This document shows positions 16,164 to 25,832 of a DNA stretch of 64,000 nucleotides, piece after piece. Numbering within the stretch: the first letter of the stretch is position 1; every line of letters begins with the position of its first letter. The DNA is from Microvirga vignae (GTDB lineage Bacteria; Pseudomonadota; Alphaproteobacteria; Rhizobiales; Beijerinckiaceae), in the NCBI RefSeq assembly GCF_001017175.1, contig NZ_LCYG01000043.1:35307-99306 (forward strand), in the 5' to 3' direction. The notes under the pieces are model-generated. The model did not search any database. It was not told the DNA's origin and saw only the letters and a program-made list of their open reading frames with translations. Made by a program: the position numbers and the translations under genes.

Positions 16164-18303
16164 ATGGCTACTGCCGTTCAGAAAGTCATCCTGTCGTCGT
16201 CGCGCGACATCCCCTTCAACAAGCTCATTCTCTCCCAGACCAATGTCCGGACCCGAAAGGACGGCGTCTCGATCGAGGACCTAGCGGCCTCGATCGCGCG
16301 TCGCGGCCTTATCCAGAGTCTCCACGTTCGACCCGTCCTGGATGCCGAGGGCGCCGAGACCGGAATGTTCGACGTCCCTGCCGGTGGCCGTCGCTACCGC
16401 GCGCTCGAACTGCTGGTCAAACAGAAGCGCCTCGCCAAAACCGCACCGGTCCCCTGTGTCGTCGGCGACGCAAACAGTCCCATCCTCGCCGAGGAGGTCT
16501 CGCTCGCCGAGAACGTCGAGCGGCTTCCGCTGACGCCGCTCGAGCAGTTCCGCGCCTTCGCCGCGATGGCGACGAAGGGCATGTCCGAGGAGGAGATCGC
16601 CGCCGCCTTCCTGGTGCAAGTCCAGGTGGTTAAGCAACGTCTGCGCCTGCTCACCGTCTCCCCGACCTTGCTCGACGTCTATGAGGCCGAAGAGATGACG
16701 CTAGAGCAGCTCATGGCCTTCACCGTCTCCAGCGACCACGCCCGTCAGGAGCAGGTCTGGGACGGCATCAAGAACGCCTGGTCGAAGGAGCCCTATCAGA
16801 TCCGGCGCATGCTCACCGAGACGACAGTGCGTGCCTCGGACAAGCGCGCCGTCTTCGTCGGCGTCGAGGCCTACGAGGCCGCCGGCGGCATCGTCATGCG
16901 CGACCTGTTCCAGTCCGATGACGGCGGTTGGCTGCAGGACCCCGCGCTGCTCGATCGCTTGGTCGCCGAGAAGCTGAAGGCCACAGCCGACGAAGTCGCG
17001 GCCGAAGGCTGGAAGTGGATCGAGGTCGCCGCCAGCTTCCCCTACGACGCCACCCGGGGCCTGCGCGAACTGCAGGGCGAGCCGCTCGACCTGACCGCCG
17101 AGGAACAGGCGATGATCGATGCGCTCAACGGCGAGCATCAGAAGCTCGAGGCCGAATATGAGGGCGCCGACGAGCTGCCGGACGAAATCGAACAGCGCCT
17201 CGGCGAGATCGAGACCGCGCTGGCGGACTTGGAGACCCGGCCGGTTCGCTTCAAAGCCGACGACATTGTCCGCGCGGGCGTGTTCATCAGCATCGCCCAT
17301 GACGGTAGGCTCGACATCGATCGCGGCTATGTCAGGCCTGAGGACGAGGCCCCCCGGCCGGCCGTGGGCGCGGACGCTGGCGACGCCGAGGGCCAGTCGA
17401 GCGATCCGGCCGAGCCCGTCGTGCAGCGGGCCGTTATCACGATCGGCAGCCAGCCGACGGAGTTGGAGGACGACGAGGACGATGCGATCAAGCCGTTGCC
17501 GGATCGTCTCGTCACCGAGCTGACCGCCCATCGCACGCTGGCGCTTCGCGATGCAGTGGCCAGCAACCCGCACGTCGCCATGACGGCGCTGCTGCACAAG
17601 CTGGTCTCCGATACCTTCCAGCATCGCATGTACACCGGCGCGCTGGAGGCCTCGGTCCGCCATGTCTTCTTCCCCGTCCAGGACGAAGCCCTGAAGGACA
17701 GCCCCTCGGCCCGCGCGGTGCATGAGCGGCACGAGGCCTGGGCCGGCGACATCCCCGCCGATGACGACGCGCTGTGGGATTGGCTGGCGGCCCTCGACGA
17801 CACCAGCCGCATGGCGCTCCTGGCGCATTGCGTGAGCTACGGCGTCAACGCGCTCTACGACAAGCCCAACCCCTACAGCGGAAGCGGGCTTTCCCAGCAT
17901 AGCCTCGACATGCGGCTCGGCCAGGCCGACCGGCTCGCGCGCCACCGGGCTCGACATGGTCGAGGTCGGTTGGCGTCCGACCGTCGGCAACTATCTCGGC
18001 CGCGTCACCAAGGCACGCATCCTTCAAGCCGTGCGTGAAGGCGCCGGCGAGCAGGCCGCGCAGCTCATCGACCACCTCAAGAAGGGCGACATGGCGAAGG
18101 AGGCGGAGCGCCTGCTGGCCGATTCCGGCTGGCTGCCCGAGCCCCTGCGCATGGTCGAGGCGGCCGAGGCGTCCACGCCAGACGTTGAAGCCGGCGGCGA
18201 CGAAGAAGGCGCGGCACTGCCCGCGTTCCTGTCTGGCGACGATGAGGAAGAGGTCGCGGCCGACGCTGAAGACGAGGAACGCCCCCTCGTCGCGGCGGAA
18301 TGA
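16164..18303 (+). pseudogene. ParB/RepB-like nuclease-domain protein, frameshifted
   Basis: From ATG 16164 the protein has a ParB N-terminal domain (residues about 15-130, with L-A-A-S-I-A-R-R-G-L-I-Q and G-G-R-R-Y-R-A-L-E, and the L-A-E-N-V-E-R segment), then a helix-turn-helix region and a long acidic, helical C-terminus. The frame is lost at about 17934-17943 in a GC-dinucleotide run. The shifted frame ends in basic nonsense at 18038, while the correct C-terminus (M-V-E-V-G-W-R-P-T-V-G-N-Y-L-G-R onwards) continues in another frame to 18303. A two-base deletion in the GC run explains it. It is either a sequencing error or a C-terminally altered protein. Confidence 0.75.
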
Positions 18304-18361
18304 CCCCGCCGAGGAGCGGCTTCGGCCGCTCCGCCCGTTTCCTCGCACAAGGAGTATCGCC

Positions 18362-18580
18362 ATGACGCGATCTACCCCGTCGCCCCGCCGCGTCGTCTTC
18401 CAATATCTTGTCCCAGTGCATGTCGAGGTCGATGACGGCCTGGTCACCCGCGTGACAATCAGCGACGAGACCCCCGTGCACGATCCCGTCATCGTCGATG
18501 GTGATCCTGCCTACCTCGACGAAGCCGTCCGCGCCGCCGATGACGGCCAGTCCTGGCCATCCTGGCAGTTCGGCTACTAG
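18362..18580 (+). CDS. Small ICE-associated hypothetical protein
   Basis: A 72-residue protein with a strong ribosome binding site (AAGGAG seven bases before the ATG). It is acidic, with V-V-F-Q-Y-L-V-P-V-H-V-E-V-D-D-G near the start, reading as two beta strands, and ends in W-P-S-W-Q-F-G-Y. No function is known to me. It follows the ParB-like gene by 58 bases and is closed by a clear terminator at 18608-18633. Confidence 0.7.
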   Translation: MTRSTPSPRRVVFQYLVPVHVEVDDGLVTRVTISDETPVHDPVIVDGDPAYLDEAVRAADDGQSWPSWQFGY

Positions 18581-18607
18581 CCGCCTTCACCCGACCCCCA
18601 TTTCCGA

Positions 18608-18633
18608 GCCCGGCCCGAGCGCCGGGCTTTTTT
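18608..18633 (+). terminator. Rho-independent terminator
   Basis: The arms GCCCGGC (18608-18614) and GCCGGGC (18621-18627) flank a six-base loop and are followed by six T. It would end the ParB-like/small-gene transcript. Confidence 0.85.
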
Positions 18634-18650
18634 CGTTTCACGAGCCCGAC

Positions 18651-19060
18651 ATGACCGATTTCTTCACCGCTACTCCTGCCTGCTCGACCTTGGCACGTCC
18701 GCCAATGCCGCGCAGGTCTTCGACATCGACGCGTCGCTGATGGCCGAGAACGGCCGCGAAGACCCGCCGGCCGAGCCCTTTCAGCTCTCGGTGACGCCTG
18801 AGCACGGCCCAACTCGGCTCTGGCTTCGCGATCCAGGCAGCGCCGACCCACAGCTCCTCATCACCTTCGTCACCAGCTACGCCGAAGCCTTCGGGCTGAC
18901 CGGCCGCTGGAGCTTTCAATGAGCCGGCATCGCCTCGAACCCCATCGTGAACGGTTTCTCCGGCGATGCCCACGTCCTCAATCTCGCCACGGGTCGGACG
19001 ATCGCATGGATGAGCACCGGCCACTGACTTGCCGATCGCCTTGCCGAGGGAGGCGCGTGA
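18651..19060 (+). pseudogene. Decayed small gene: one frameshift and two in-frame TGA
   Basis: ATG 18651 opens correctly (M-T-D-F-F-T), then needs one extra base near 18668 to continue as Y-S-C-L-L-D-L-G-T-S and on through M-A-E-N-G-R. The main frame then meets TGA at 18920-18922 after W-S-F-Q, goes on as A-G-I-A-S-N-P-I-V-N-G-F-S-G-D, meets TGA at 19025-19027 after M-S-T-G-H, and finishes L-A-D-R-L-A-E-G-G-A before the true stop at 19058. Both internal TGA codons fit former TGG (Trp). The ancestral protein was about 136 residues, family unknown. Confidence 0.6.
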
Positions 19061-19080
19061 TGAGCCGGATTCCGCCCGCG

Positions 19081-19177
19081 CCAGAGTGAGAGGTCGGCCG
19101 GGACGGGTTTGAGCCCGTCCGGTCGAGAGAGAGCGCCGGGCAGGCTCGCCCCTGCCCTGCTCTCTGAGGTATCCCTC
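19081..19177 (+). promoter_or_regulatory. Structured leader C of methylase-helicase gene
   Basis: It begins with the AGAGTGAGAG element also found in leader A and carries the GGACGGGTTTGAG core. It contains one hairpin pairing 19101-19107 with 19114-19120. A second, two-part hairpin pairs 19128-19134 with 19159-19165 and, inside it, 19138-19144 with 19151-19157. GAGG at 19166-19169 follows at once and serves ATG 19178. The plan is the same as in leaders A and B: hairpin, then ribosome binding site. Confidence 0.55.
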
Positions 19178-22100
19178 ATGCTCCATGCTACGATCCCGGC
19201 TGCTTCGGCGGCCTTGCTGCCGCTCGCGGGCCGGACGCCACCGGCCTCTGCTGTCCTGGCCACCGCCGAGCGTCTCCTTTCTCATCTCGAACAGGGCCGC
19301 CCCGTCGATGCCGCGATCCTGCGCAGCGCCATGGAGGCCGCCTTCGACGCGTCCGACTCCTCGGGCGCCTGGGACTGGAAGACGGCCTACGACGCCTGCG
19401 AGGCCGCAACGGTCCTGTTCTTGCGCAAATACGGAAAGGCACTTTTCCGCAAAGCTGCGTCTCCGGCTTCACGCCTTTCGGCCCTGACCAGGATCGCCGG
19501 GCTCCTCCCGACACACACGCGCAGGTCCGAGAAGGCTCAGGCCTTCCAACAATTCTCGACGCCGGTCCCGCTCGGGCTTGCCGCGCTGACGGCGGCAGCG
19601 CTGACCCCGGCCGACCGGGTGCTCGAACCATCGGCCGGCACCGGCCTCTTGGCGATCCTCGCCGAGATCTCCGGCTCGACCCTCATCCTCAACGAGCTCG
19701 CCGAGGCCCGTGCGGACCTTCTTAGCCATCTCTTTCCGGCCGTTCCGCTGACGCGCTTCGACGCAGCCCAGATCGACGACGGTCTCGATCACTCCGCCAT
19801 CCCGAGCGTCGTCATCATGAATCCACCGTTTTCGGTGATGGCGAACGTCACTGGCCGGATGGCCAACGCCGCTTACCGCCATGTCGCCTCGGCGCTGGCT
19901 CGCCTTGCCGATGGCGGGCGGCTGGTCGCGATCACCGGCGCGAGCTTCTCGCCCGAGCTGCCGGCCTGGCGCGACGCCTTCGTCCGCCTGCAAGCGCGCG
20001 GACGCGTCGTCTTCACCGCAGCCATCGCAGGCTCGGTCTATGCCAATCATGGCACGACCGTCGAGACGCGTCTGACCGTGATCGACAAAGCGCCGGCCGA
20101 CGATCCCGGCAGCTTTCCTGACTCCGCCGGCATCGCGCCGGACGTCGTGACGCTGCTCGAATGGATCGCGCAGCAACTTCCACCTCGCATGCCGGTCGCG
20201 GTTCCGGGCATGACCGCCGCAACTCCTGCCTCGCCCCGCACCGTTCGAGGCAATCTCGCCCGCGCGGCCACCGCACAGCCCGCGCGCCGCATCGCCCAGA
20301 TCGAAGGCGTGCCCCTCGCCTATGAGACCATCGACTGGACGCCGCCCGAGGGCGGTCGCCTCTCGGACGCGATCTACGAGCGCTATGTGCTTCAATCGAT
20401 CCGCATCCCCGGCGCGAAACCGCATCCGACCAAGCTGGTGCAGTCGGCCGCCATGGCCTCGGTCGCGCCGCCGAAGCCAAACTATTGCCCGACGCTGCCG
20501 GCCCAGATCGTCACCGACGGCGTCCTCTCCGACGCCCAGCTCGAGACGGTGATCTACGCCGGCGAGGCGCACAGCGAATATCTCGCCGGCGCCTGGACCG
20601 TGGACGAGACCTGCGATCTCGTCACCGCCGCGCCAGACGATGCCCCAAGCGCGGTCCGGTTCCGCCGCGGCTTCATGCTCGGCGACGGCACCGGCGCCGG
20701 CAAGGGCCGCCAGTCGGCCGGGATCATCCTCGACAACTGGCTTCAGGGACGCCGCAAGGCCGTCTGGATTTCCAAGTCCGACAAGCTGCTCGAAGATGCG
20801 CAGCGCGACTGGTCGGCCCTCGGCATGGAGCGACTGCTGGTCACGCCGCTGTCGCGCTTCCCGCAGGGCACATCGATCCGGCTCGCGGAAGGCATCCTAT
20901 TCACCACCTATGCCACGCTCCGGTCCGACGACCGCGGGAGCAAGCTTTCGCGCGTCAAGCAGATCGTCGAATGGTTGGGCTCCGACTTCGACGGAGTGAT
21001 CATTTTCGACGAGAGCCATGCGATGCAGAACGCCGGTGGCGGCACGGGAGAGCGGGGCGATGTGGCCCCGTCGCAGCAGGGTCGCGCCGGGCTTCGGCTC
21101 CAGCACGCGCTCGCGAACGCGCGCGTGGTCTATGTCTCGGCGACGGGTGCGACCACCGTCCACAATCTCGCCTACGCCCAGCGGCTCGGCCTGTGGGGCG
21201 GCGAGGATTTCCCCTTCGCCAACCGCGCCGAGTTCGTTGAGGCGGTCGAGAATGGCGGCGTCGCGGCCATGGAGGTGCTGGCGCGCGATCTGCGCTCACT
21301 CGGCCTCTACACGGCCCGGTCGCTTTCCTATGACGGCGTCGAATATGAGCTGGTCGAGCACCAGCTCACGCCCGAGCAGACCCGCATCTACGACGCCTAT
21401 GCGGGCGCCTTCGCCATCATCCACAATCATCTCGACGCGGCGATGCAGGCCGCCAACATCACCGGTGACAACGGCACGCTGAACCGGCAGGCGAAGTCGG
21501 CCGCGCGATCGGCGTTCGAGAGCGCGAAGCAGCGCTTCTTCGGCCACCTGCTGACCAGCATGAAGACCCCGACGCTGATCCGCTCGATCGAGCAGGACCT
21601 GGCCGATGGCCATGCCGCCGTCATCCAGATCGTCTCGACCGGCGAAGCGTTGATGGAACGCCGCCTGGCCGAGATCCCGGCCGAGGAATGGAATGACGTG
21701 CGTGTCGACATCACGCCGCGCGAATACGTTCTGGATTACCTTGCCCATTCCTTCCCGGTGCAGCTCTACGAACCGTTTTCGGACAGCGAGGGCAATCTCT
21801 CGTCTCGGCCGGTCTGGCGCGATGGCCAGCCGGTCGAGAGCCGTGAAGCGGTCGCACGCCGGGACGAGCTTATCGAACGGCTCGCTGCGCTGCCGCCGGT
21901 CCCCGGCGCGCTCGACCGGATCGTCCAGCGCTTCGGCACCGACGTCGTGGCCGAAGTGACCGGCCGCTCGCGGCGCGTGGTGCGCAAGTCGGGTGCCGAC
22001 GCCATGGGCGATCGCCTTGTCGTCGAGAACCGGGCGGCTTCCGCCAATCTCGCCGAGGCCGCCGCCTTCATGGATGACCAGAAGCGCATCCTCGTCTTCT

Positions 22101-23518
22101 CCGACGCCGGCGGTACCGGCCGCAGCTATCACGCGGACCTCACAGCCAGGAACCAGCGCCTGCGCATCCACTATCTTCTGGAGCCGGGCTGGAAGGCCGA
22201 CACCGCGATCCAGGGCCTCGGCCGCACCAACCGGACCAATCAGGCGCAGCCGCCGCTGTTCCGGCCGATCGCCACCGATGTGAAGGCCGAAAAGCGCTTT
22301 CTCTCGACCATCGCACGCCGGCTCGACACGCTCGGCGCCATCACGCGCGGCCAGCGCCAGACCGGCGGCCAGGGTCTCTTCCGGCCCGAGGACAATCTGG
22401 AAAGCCCTTACGCGCGCGACGCGCTGCGCCAGCTCTATCTGCTGCTCGTCCGCGGCAAGGTCGAGGGCTGCTCGCTCGAGCGCTTCGAGTCCGCCACCGG
22501 ACTAAAGCTGATGGACGACAATGGCATCAAGGACGAGCTGCCGCCGATCACCACGTTCCTCAATCGGCTGCTGGCGCTGACGATCGAGCTTCAGGGCATC
22601 CTCTTCACCGCTTTTGAGCAGCTCCTCACCGCCAGGATCGAGGGCGCGATCAGGAGCGGCGTCTATGATGTTGGGCTCGAGACGCTGCAGGCGGAGAGCT
22701 TCGTCGTCACCCAAGCCCAAGTGATCCATACCCATCCGGGCACCGGTGCCGAGACGCGGCTGCTCACCATCACCCGCCGCGAGCGCAATCGCCCGACCAC
22801 GTTGGCGGAAGCGCTCGACCATCTCTCCGACCCACGCGCGCGGCTGCTCGTCAACGGTCGCTCCGGCCGTGCCGCCGTGCAGATGCCGGCGCCGTCGATG
22901 ATGCTCGATGGCGGCGAGATCGAGCGGCGCGTCTGCCTGATCCGGCCGATGGAGCAGCATTATGCGCCACTGCGGATGATGGACGAGAGCCATTGGGAAG
23001 AAGCCGATCACGACCGCTTCGCGGTGGCATGGAACGCCGAGCTTTCCGAGATCCCGGAGTTCTCCGACAGCACGATTCACATCGTCGCCGGCCTGCTGCT
23101 GCCGATCTGGAAGCGGTTGCCGGAGGAGTCGACGCGGGTCTATCGCCTTCAGACTGATGCGGGCGAGCGCATCATCGGTCGCCGCGTCTCTCACGCATGG
23201 GCAGCGAACGCGGCGTCGCGCGAGACCACACTGACGTCGGAGCACGCGTTCGCCGCGCTGATGGACGGCACGACGATCCTCGATCTGTCCGAGGGTCTCC
23301 AGCTTCGCCGCGCTCGCGTCATGGGCGCCCATCGGCTGGAGCTGACGGGCTTCACCGAGGCGATGCGCGAGCGGCTGCGGGCCTATGGCCTGTTCAGCGA
23401 GATCATCTCGTGGAAGCTGCGCTTCTTCGTCCCCGCCGACGCCAGCGGCTCGGTGGTGCTCGCGAAGCTGCTCGACACCTACCCGATCGCGCGCATCTCC
23501 GAGCGGGAGGCCGCGTGA
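19178..23518 (+). CDS. Fused N6-type DNA methyltransferase / strawberry-notch-like helicase
   Basis: A protein of about 1,447 residues from ATG 19178, chosen for GAGG nine bases upstream. The N-terminal methylase has an S-adenosylmethionine motif E-P-S-A-G-T-G near residue 148 and catalytic N215-P-P-F218. The helicase core has Walker A G-D-G-T-G-A-G-K (502-509) and D611-E-S-H614, followed by an SBNO-type C-terminal helicase domain with G-L-G-R-T-N-R-T-N. Such giant proteins are typical of alphaproteobacterial ICEs and plasmids and are thought to modify and protect the element's DNA; the exact role is unproven. The stop overlaps the next start (TGATG). Confidence 0.88.
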   Translation: MLHATIPAASAALLPLAGRTPPASAVLATAERLLSHLEQGRPVDAAILRSAMEAAFDASDSSGAWDWKTAYDACEAATVLFLRKYGKALFRKAASPASRLSALTRIAGLLPTHTRRSEKAQAFQQFSTPVPLGLAALTAAALTPADRVLEPSAGTGLLAILAEISGSTLILNELAEARADLLSHLFPAVPLTRFDAAQIDDGLDHSAIPSVVIMNPPFSVMANVTGRMANAAYRHVASALARLADGGRLVAITGASFSPELPAWRDAFVRLQARGRVVFTAAIAGSVYANHGTTVETRLTVIDKAPADDPGSFPDSAGIAPDVVTLLEWIAQQLPPRMPVAVPGMTAATPASPRTVRGNLARAATAQPARRIAQIEGVPLAYETIDWTPPEGGRLSDAIYERYVLQSIRIPGAKPHPTKLVQSAAMASVAPPKPNYCPTLPAQIVTDGVLSDAQLETVIYAGEAHSEYLAGAWTVDETCDLVTAAPDDAPSAVRFRRGFMLGDGTGAGKGRQSAGIILDNWLQGRRKAVWISKSDKLLEDAQRDWSALGMERLLVTPLSRFPQGTSIRLAEGILFTTYATLRSDDRGSKLSRVKQIVEWLGSDFDGVIIFDESHAMQNAGGGTGERGDVAPSQQGRAGLRLQHALANARVVYVSATGATTVHNLAYAQRLGLWGGEDFPFANRAEFVEAVENGGVAAMEVLARDLRSLGLYTARSLSYDGVEYELVEHQLTPEQTRIYDAYAGAFAIIHNHLDAAMQAANITGDNGTLNRQAKSAARSAFESAKQRFFGHLLTSMKTPTLIRSIEQDLADGHAAVIQIVSTGEALMERRLAEIPAEEWNDVRVDITPREYVLDYLAHSFPVQLYEPFSDSEGNLSSRPVWRDGQPVESREAVARRDELIERLAALPPVPGALDRIVQRFGTDVVAEVTGRSRRVVRKSGADAMGDRLVVENRAASANLAEAAAFMDDQKRILVFSDAGGTGRSYHADLTARNQRLRIHYLLEPGWKADTAIQGLGRTNRTNQAQPPLFRPIATDVKAEKRFLSTIARRLDTLGAITRGQRQTGGQGLFRPEDNLESPYARDALRQLYLLLVRGKVEGCSLERFESATGLKLMDDNGIKDELPPITTFLNRLLALTIELQGILFTAFEQLLTARIEGAIRSGVYDVGLETLQAESFVVTQAQVIHTHPGTGAETRLLTITRRERNRPTTLAEALDHLSDPRARLLVNGRSGRAAVQMPAPSMMLDGGEIERRVCLIRPMEQHYAPLRMMDESHWEEADHDRFAVAWNAELSEIPEFSDSTIHIVAGLLLPIWKRLPEESTRVYRLQTDAGERIIGRRVSHAWAANAASRETTLTSEHAFAALMDGTTILDLSEGLQLRRARVMGAHRLELTGFTEAMRERLRAYGLFSEIISWKLRFFVPADASGSVVLAKLLDTYPIARISEREAA

Positions 23519-24552
23519 TGGCCCGTCATGACGCCTCCGATCTCGCCCATCGTCTCGGCCGACAGGCCGAGGCGGTGTGTCGTCATTACCTGTCCAGCGG
23601 CCGCCGCGAGGGGCGCTACTGGCTGGTGGGCGACGCGCGCAACACGCCCGGCCGCTCCATGTACGTCCGGCTCAAGGACTCAGCCAAGGGCCCGGCCGGC
23701 AAATGGACCGACGCCGCCACTGGCGAGCATGGCGATCTGCTTGACGTGATCCGGGAGAGCTGCGGCCTCGTCGACTTCAAGGACGTCGCCGACGAGGCGC
23801 GGACCTTCCTCAGCATGCCGCCCCCCGAGCCGATGCCGGCTGCCGTGCGCCAGGCCCCAGCACCGCATGGTTCACCCGAGGCGGCTCGGCGTCTCATCCG
23901 CATGTCGCGGCCGATTTTGGGCACGCTCGTGGAAGCGTATCTGCGCCAACGCGGCATTATGGATGTACGCGGAACCCGAAGCCTGCGCTTCCACCCGCGC
24001 TGCTACTATCGGCCCGACGAGCATTCGCCGACTGAAGTTTGGCCGGCCATGATCGCAGCCGTCACCGACCTCAACGGCAAGATTACTGGCGCGCACCGCA
24101 CCTGGCTCGATCCGCGACGCCGGGACAAGGCGCCTCTCGACACGCCACGCCGGGCAATGGGCGACCTGCTCGGCAATGCGGTCCGCTTTGGCATCGGCGG
24201 CGACGTCATGGCGGCCGGCGAAGGCGTCGAGACGGTCCTCTCGGTGCAGCAGGTCTTGCCCGACATGCCGATGCTGGCGGCGCTCTCGGCAGCCCATCTC
24301 GCTGCCATCCTGTTCCCGGGCACGCTGCGCCGCCTCTACATCCTGCGCGATAACGACCCAGCCGGCGACAGCGCGCGGGACAGCTTGGTCGAACGAGCGA
24401 GCGCGGCCGGGATCGAGGCGAGCGTCATCTCGCCCCGACTCGGTGACTTCAACGAGGATCTCCGCACCCTCGGAATCGATGCACTCCGCAGCCAGACGCG
24501 GATGCAGATCGCGCCGCAGGACGTCGCGCGCTTCATGGCGCTGGCGGCATAG
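23518..24552 (+). CDS. Toprim-domain protein (DUF7146-type, primase-like)
   Basis: A 344-residue protein. Residues 1-100 resemble the zinc-ribbon-like primase N-terminus found in this family (G-R-Y-W-L-V-G-D ... G-K-W-T-D-A-A-T-G-E-H-G-D). The C-terminal half is a Toprim domain with A-G-E-G-V-E-T-V-L-S (the catalytic Glu) near residue 235 and I-L-R-D-N-D-P-A-G (Asp pair) near 279. Toprim proteins of this group probably act in priming or replication of the mobile element. The ATG shares one base with the upstream stop, giving tight coupling with the methylase-helicase. Confidence 0.85.
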   Translation: MARHDASDLAHRLGRQAEAVCRHYLSSGRREGRYWLVGDARNTPGRSMYVRLKDSAKGPAGKWTDAATGEHGDLLDVIRESCGLVDFKDVADEARTFLSMPPPEPMPAAVRQAPAPHGSPEAARRLIRMSRPILGTLVEAYLRQRGIMDVRGTRSLRFHPRCYYRPDEHSPTEVWPAMIAAVTDLNGKITGAHRTWLDPRRRDKAPLDTPRRAMGDLLGNAVRFGIGGDVMAAGEGVETVLSVQQVLPDMPMLAALSAAHLAAILFPGTLRRLYILRDNDPAGDSARDSLVERASAAGIEASVISPRLGDFNEDLRTLGIDALRSQTRMQIAPQDVARFMALAA

Positions 24553-24895
24553 CCGGCAACGAGGAACGGGGTGGCGCTGCCGCCATGCTCGCCTGGATGC
24601 GGGGGCGCGTCGGAGAGGACCGCGCCTTGGCCTTCGAGAGGGCGATCGGCCCACAAGCCGGCCGTCCCGGCAATGGCGGCGGCCGACTATCTTCCGGCGG
24701 CCCTTTCCACCCCTCGCGGCAGGCCGCGCGGGGCCCGGTTCGGGCCTTTCCATCGCGAGGCAAAATAGCCGGACTTCGCCCTCCTCCGCTGACGCTTCGG
24801 CCCTGCGCTCCCGCTCCGGGTGCAGGGCCGGCCCGCCTGTGGGCTTCGTCGCCATGAAGGCCGCGACGGTCGCGGTCCAGCCGACGGAGCATCCC
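24553..24895. other. Intergenic leader upstream of DUF2493 gene
   Basis: This GC-rich stretch has no convincing gene. At 24849-24875 lies a module (TCGCCATGAAGGCCGCGACG and following bases) that recurs with few changes at 28105-28130 upstream of DUF736 and in part at 27090-27103. A second shared element, CGCGAGGCAA followed by AT-rich bases, occurs near 24757 and again near 28032. These look like shared promoter or leader elements of the ICE. Confidence 0.5.
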
Positions 24896-25819
24896 ATGAG
24901 CGAGCACGACGACTTCGAACCCCACCACGCTTCCTCACCTACCGACCACGCCCCGACCGAGCTGCAGCTTTACGGCTACCGCCCCTTCGCCGACGAGCCC
25001 GATCAGCGGCTTCTGCCGGACGGCAACCAGATCGCGGGCGCAGTCGCCGACATCTTCGACGCCGTGATCGGAACGCTGGGTGACACCCGCCTCGAACCCG
25101 ACCTCGACGATCTCCTCTGGTCGACCGTCAACGTCTTCCACCGGGCCGCCGAGCGGATCGCCCGCGAGCTGGACGACAACGAGCAGGCCCAGAAGCGCTC
25201 GCAACGGGAACAGGACGGCAGCGAGGTGAAGTCGGTCGAGCTCGAGCGCCTGATCGCCGAGGGCAAGACGCTGATCGAACGCCAGAACGCCTTCGAGCTG
25301 ATGCGCGACCAGGCCGCCGAACACTACGAACGCCACGTCGGCAAGCCCTGGTTCCCGCGCAGCGGATCGAAGGTCAACCACCGCAATTTCACTGCGGCGA
25401 TGATCGACAGCCGCGACTTCCTCATGGCGAAGAAGCGGGCCGAGCAAGAGGTGCTTCTGCCTCCCGGCCCGAAGATCGTTGTCACCGGCGGGCTCGATTA
25501 TGACGATCACCGGCTGATCTGGGCCAAGCTCGACCAAGTCCTCGAGAAGCACCCGGACATGGTGCTGGTCCACGGCAAGTCGCCGAAGGGCGCCGAGAAG
25601 ATCGCATCGCTCTGGGCCAAGAACCGCAACGTGCCGCAGATCGGTTTCGCGCCCGACTGGACGAAGCACGGCCGGGCCGCGCCCTTCAAGCGCAACGACG
25701 AAATCCTGGAGATCGTGCCGAAGGGCGTGATGCACTTCCCGGGCACGGGCATCAACGACAACCTCGCCGACAAGGCGAAGAAGCTCGGCATCCCGGTCTG
25801 GAGGTTCGGCGGCGCGTGA
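24896..25819 (+). CDS. DUF2493 protein (YspA/SLOG-like)
   Basis: A 307-residue protein. The C-terminal 120 residues have the DUF2493 (SLOG-superfamily) pattern: I-V-V-T-G-G-L-D-Y-D-D near residues 199-209 and V-L-V-H-G-K-S-P-K-G-A-E near 226-237, a Rossmann-like nucleotide-binding core. The N-terminal 170 residues are acidic and helical. SLOG proteins bind nucleotides or ADP-ribose derivatives; this one is conserved on ICEs but its role is unknown. ATG 24896 is chosen for CGGAG seven bases upstream; a Met 14 codons earlier is possible. Confidence 0.85.
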   Translation: MSEHDDFEPHHASSPTDHAPTELQLYGYRPFADEPDQRLLPDGNQIAGAVADIFDAVIGTLGDTRLEPDLDDLLWSTVNVFHRAAERIARELDDNEQAQKRSQREQDGSEVKSVELERLIAEGKTLIERQNAFELMRDQAAEHYERHVGKPWFPRSGSKVNHRNFTAAMIDSRDFLMAKKRAEQEVLLPPGPKIVVTGGLDYDDHRLIWAKLDQVLEKHPDMVLVHGKSPKGAEKIASLWAKNRNVPQIGFAPDWTKHGRAAPFKRNDEILEIVPKGVMHFPGTGINDNLADKAKKLGIPVWRFGGA

Positions 25820-25832
25820 GCGCCGCCCTTCG

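Noticed and set aside
16701..17990. 429-codon minus-strand frame opposite the ParB-like gene
   Set aside because: Antisense shadow caused by codon bias; the plus strand has clear ParB motifs.
18920..19027. Reassignment or readthrough of TGA as Trp
   Set aside because: All other genes in the window use TGA as an ordinary stop, and this gene also has a frameshift, so decay is simpler than recoding.
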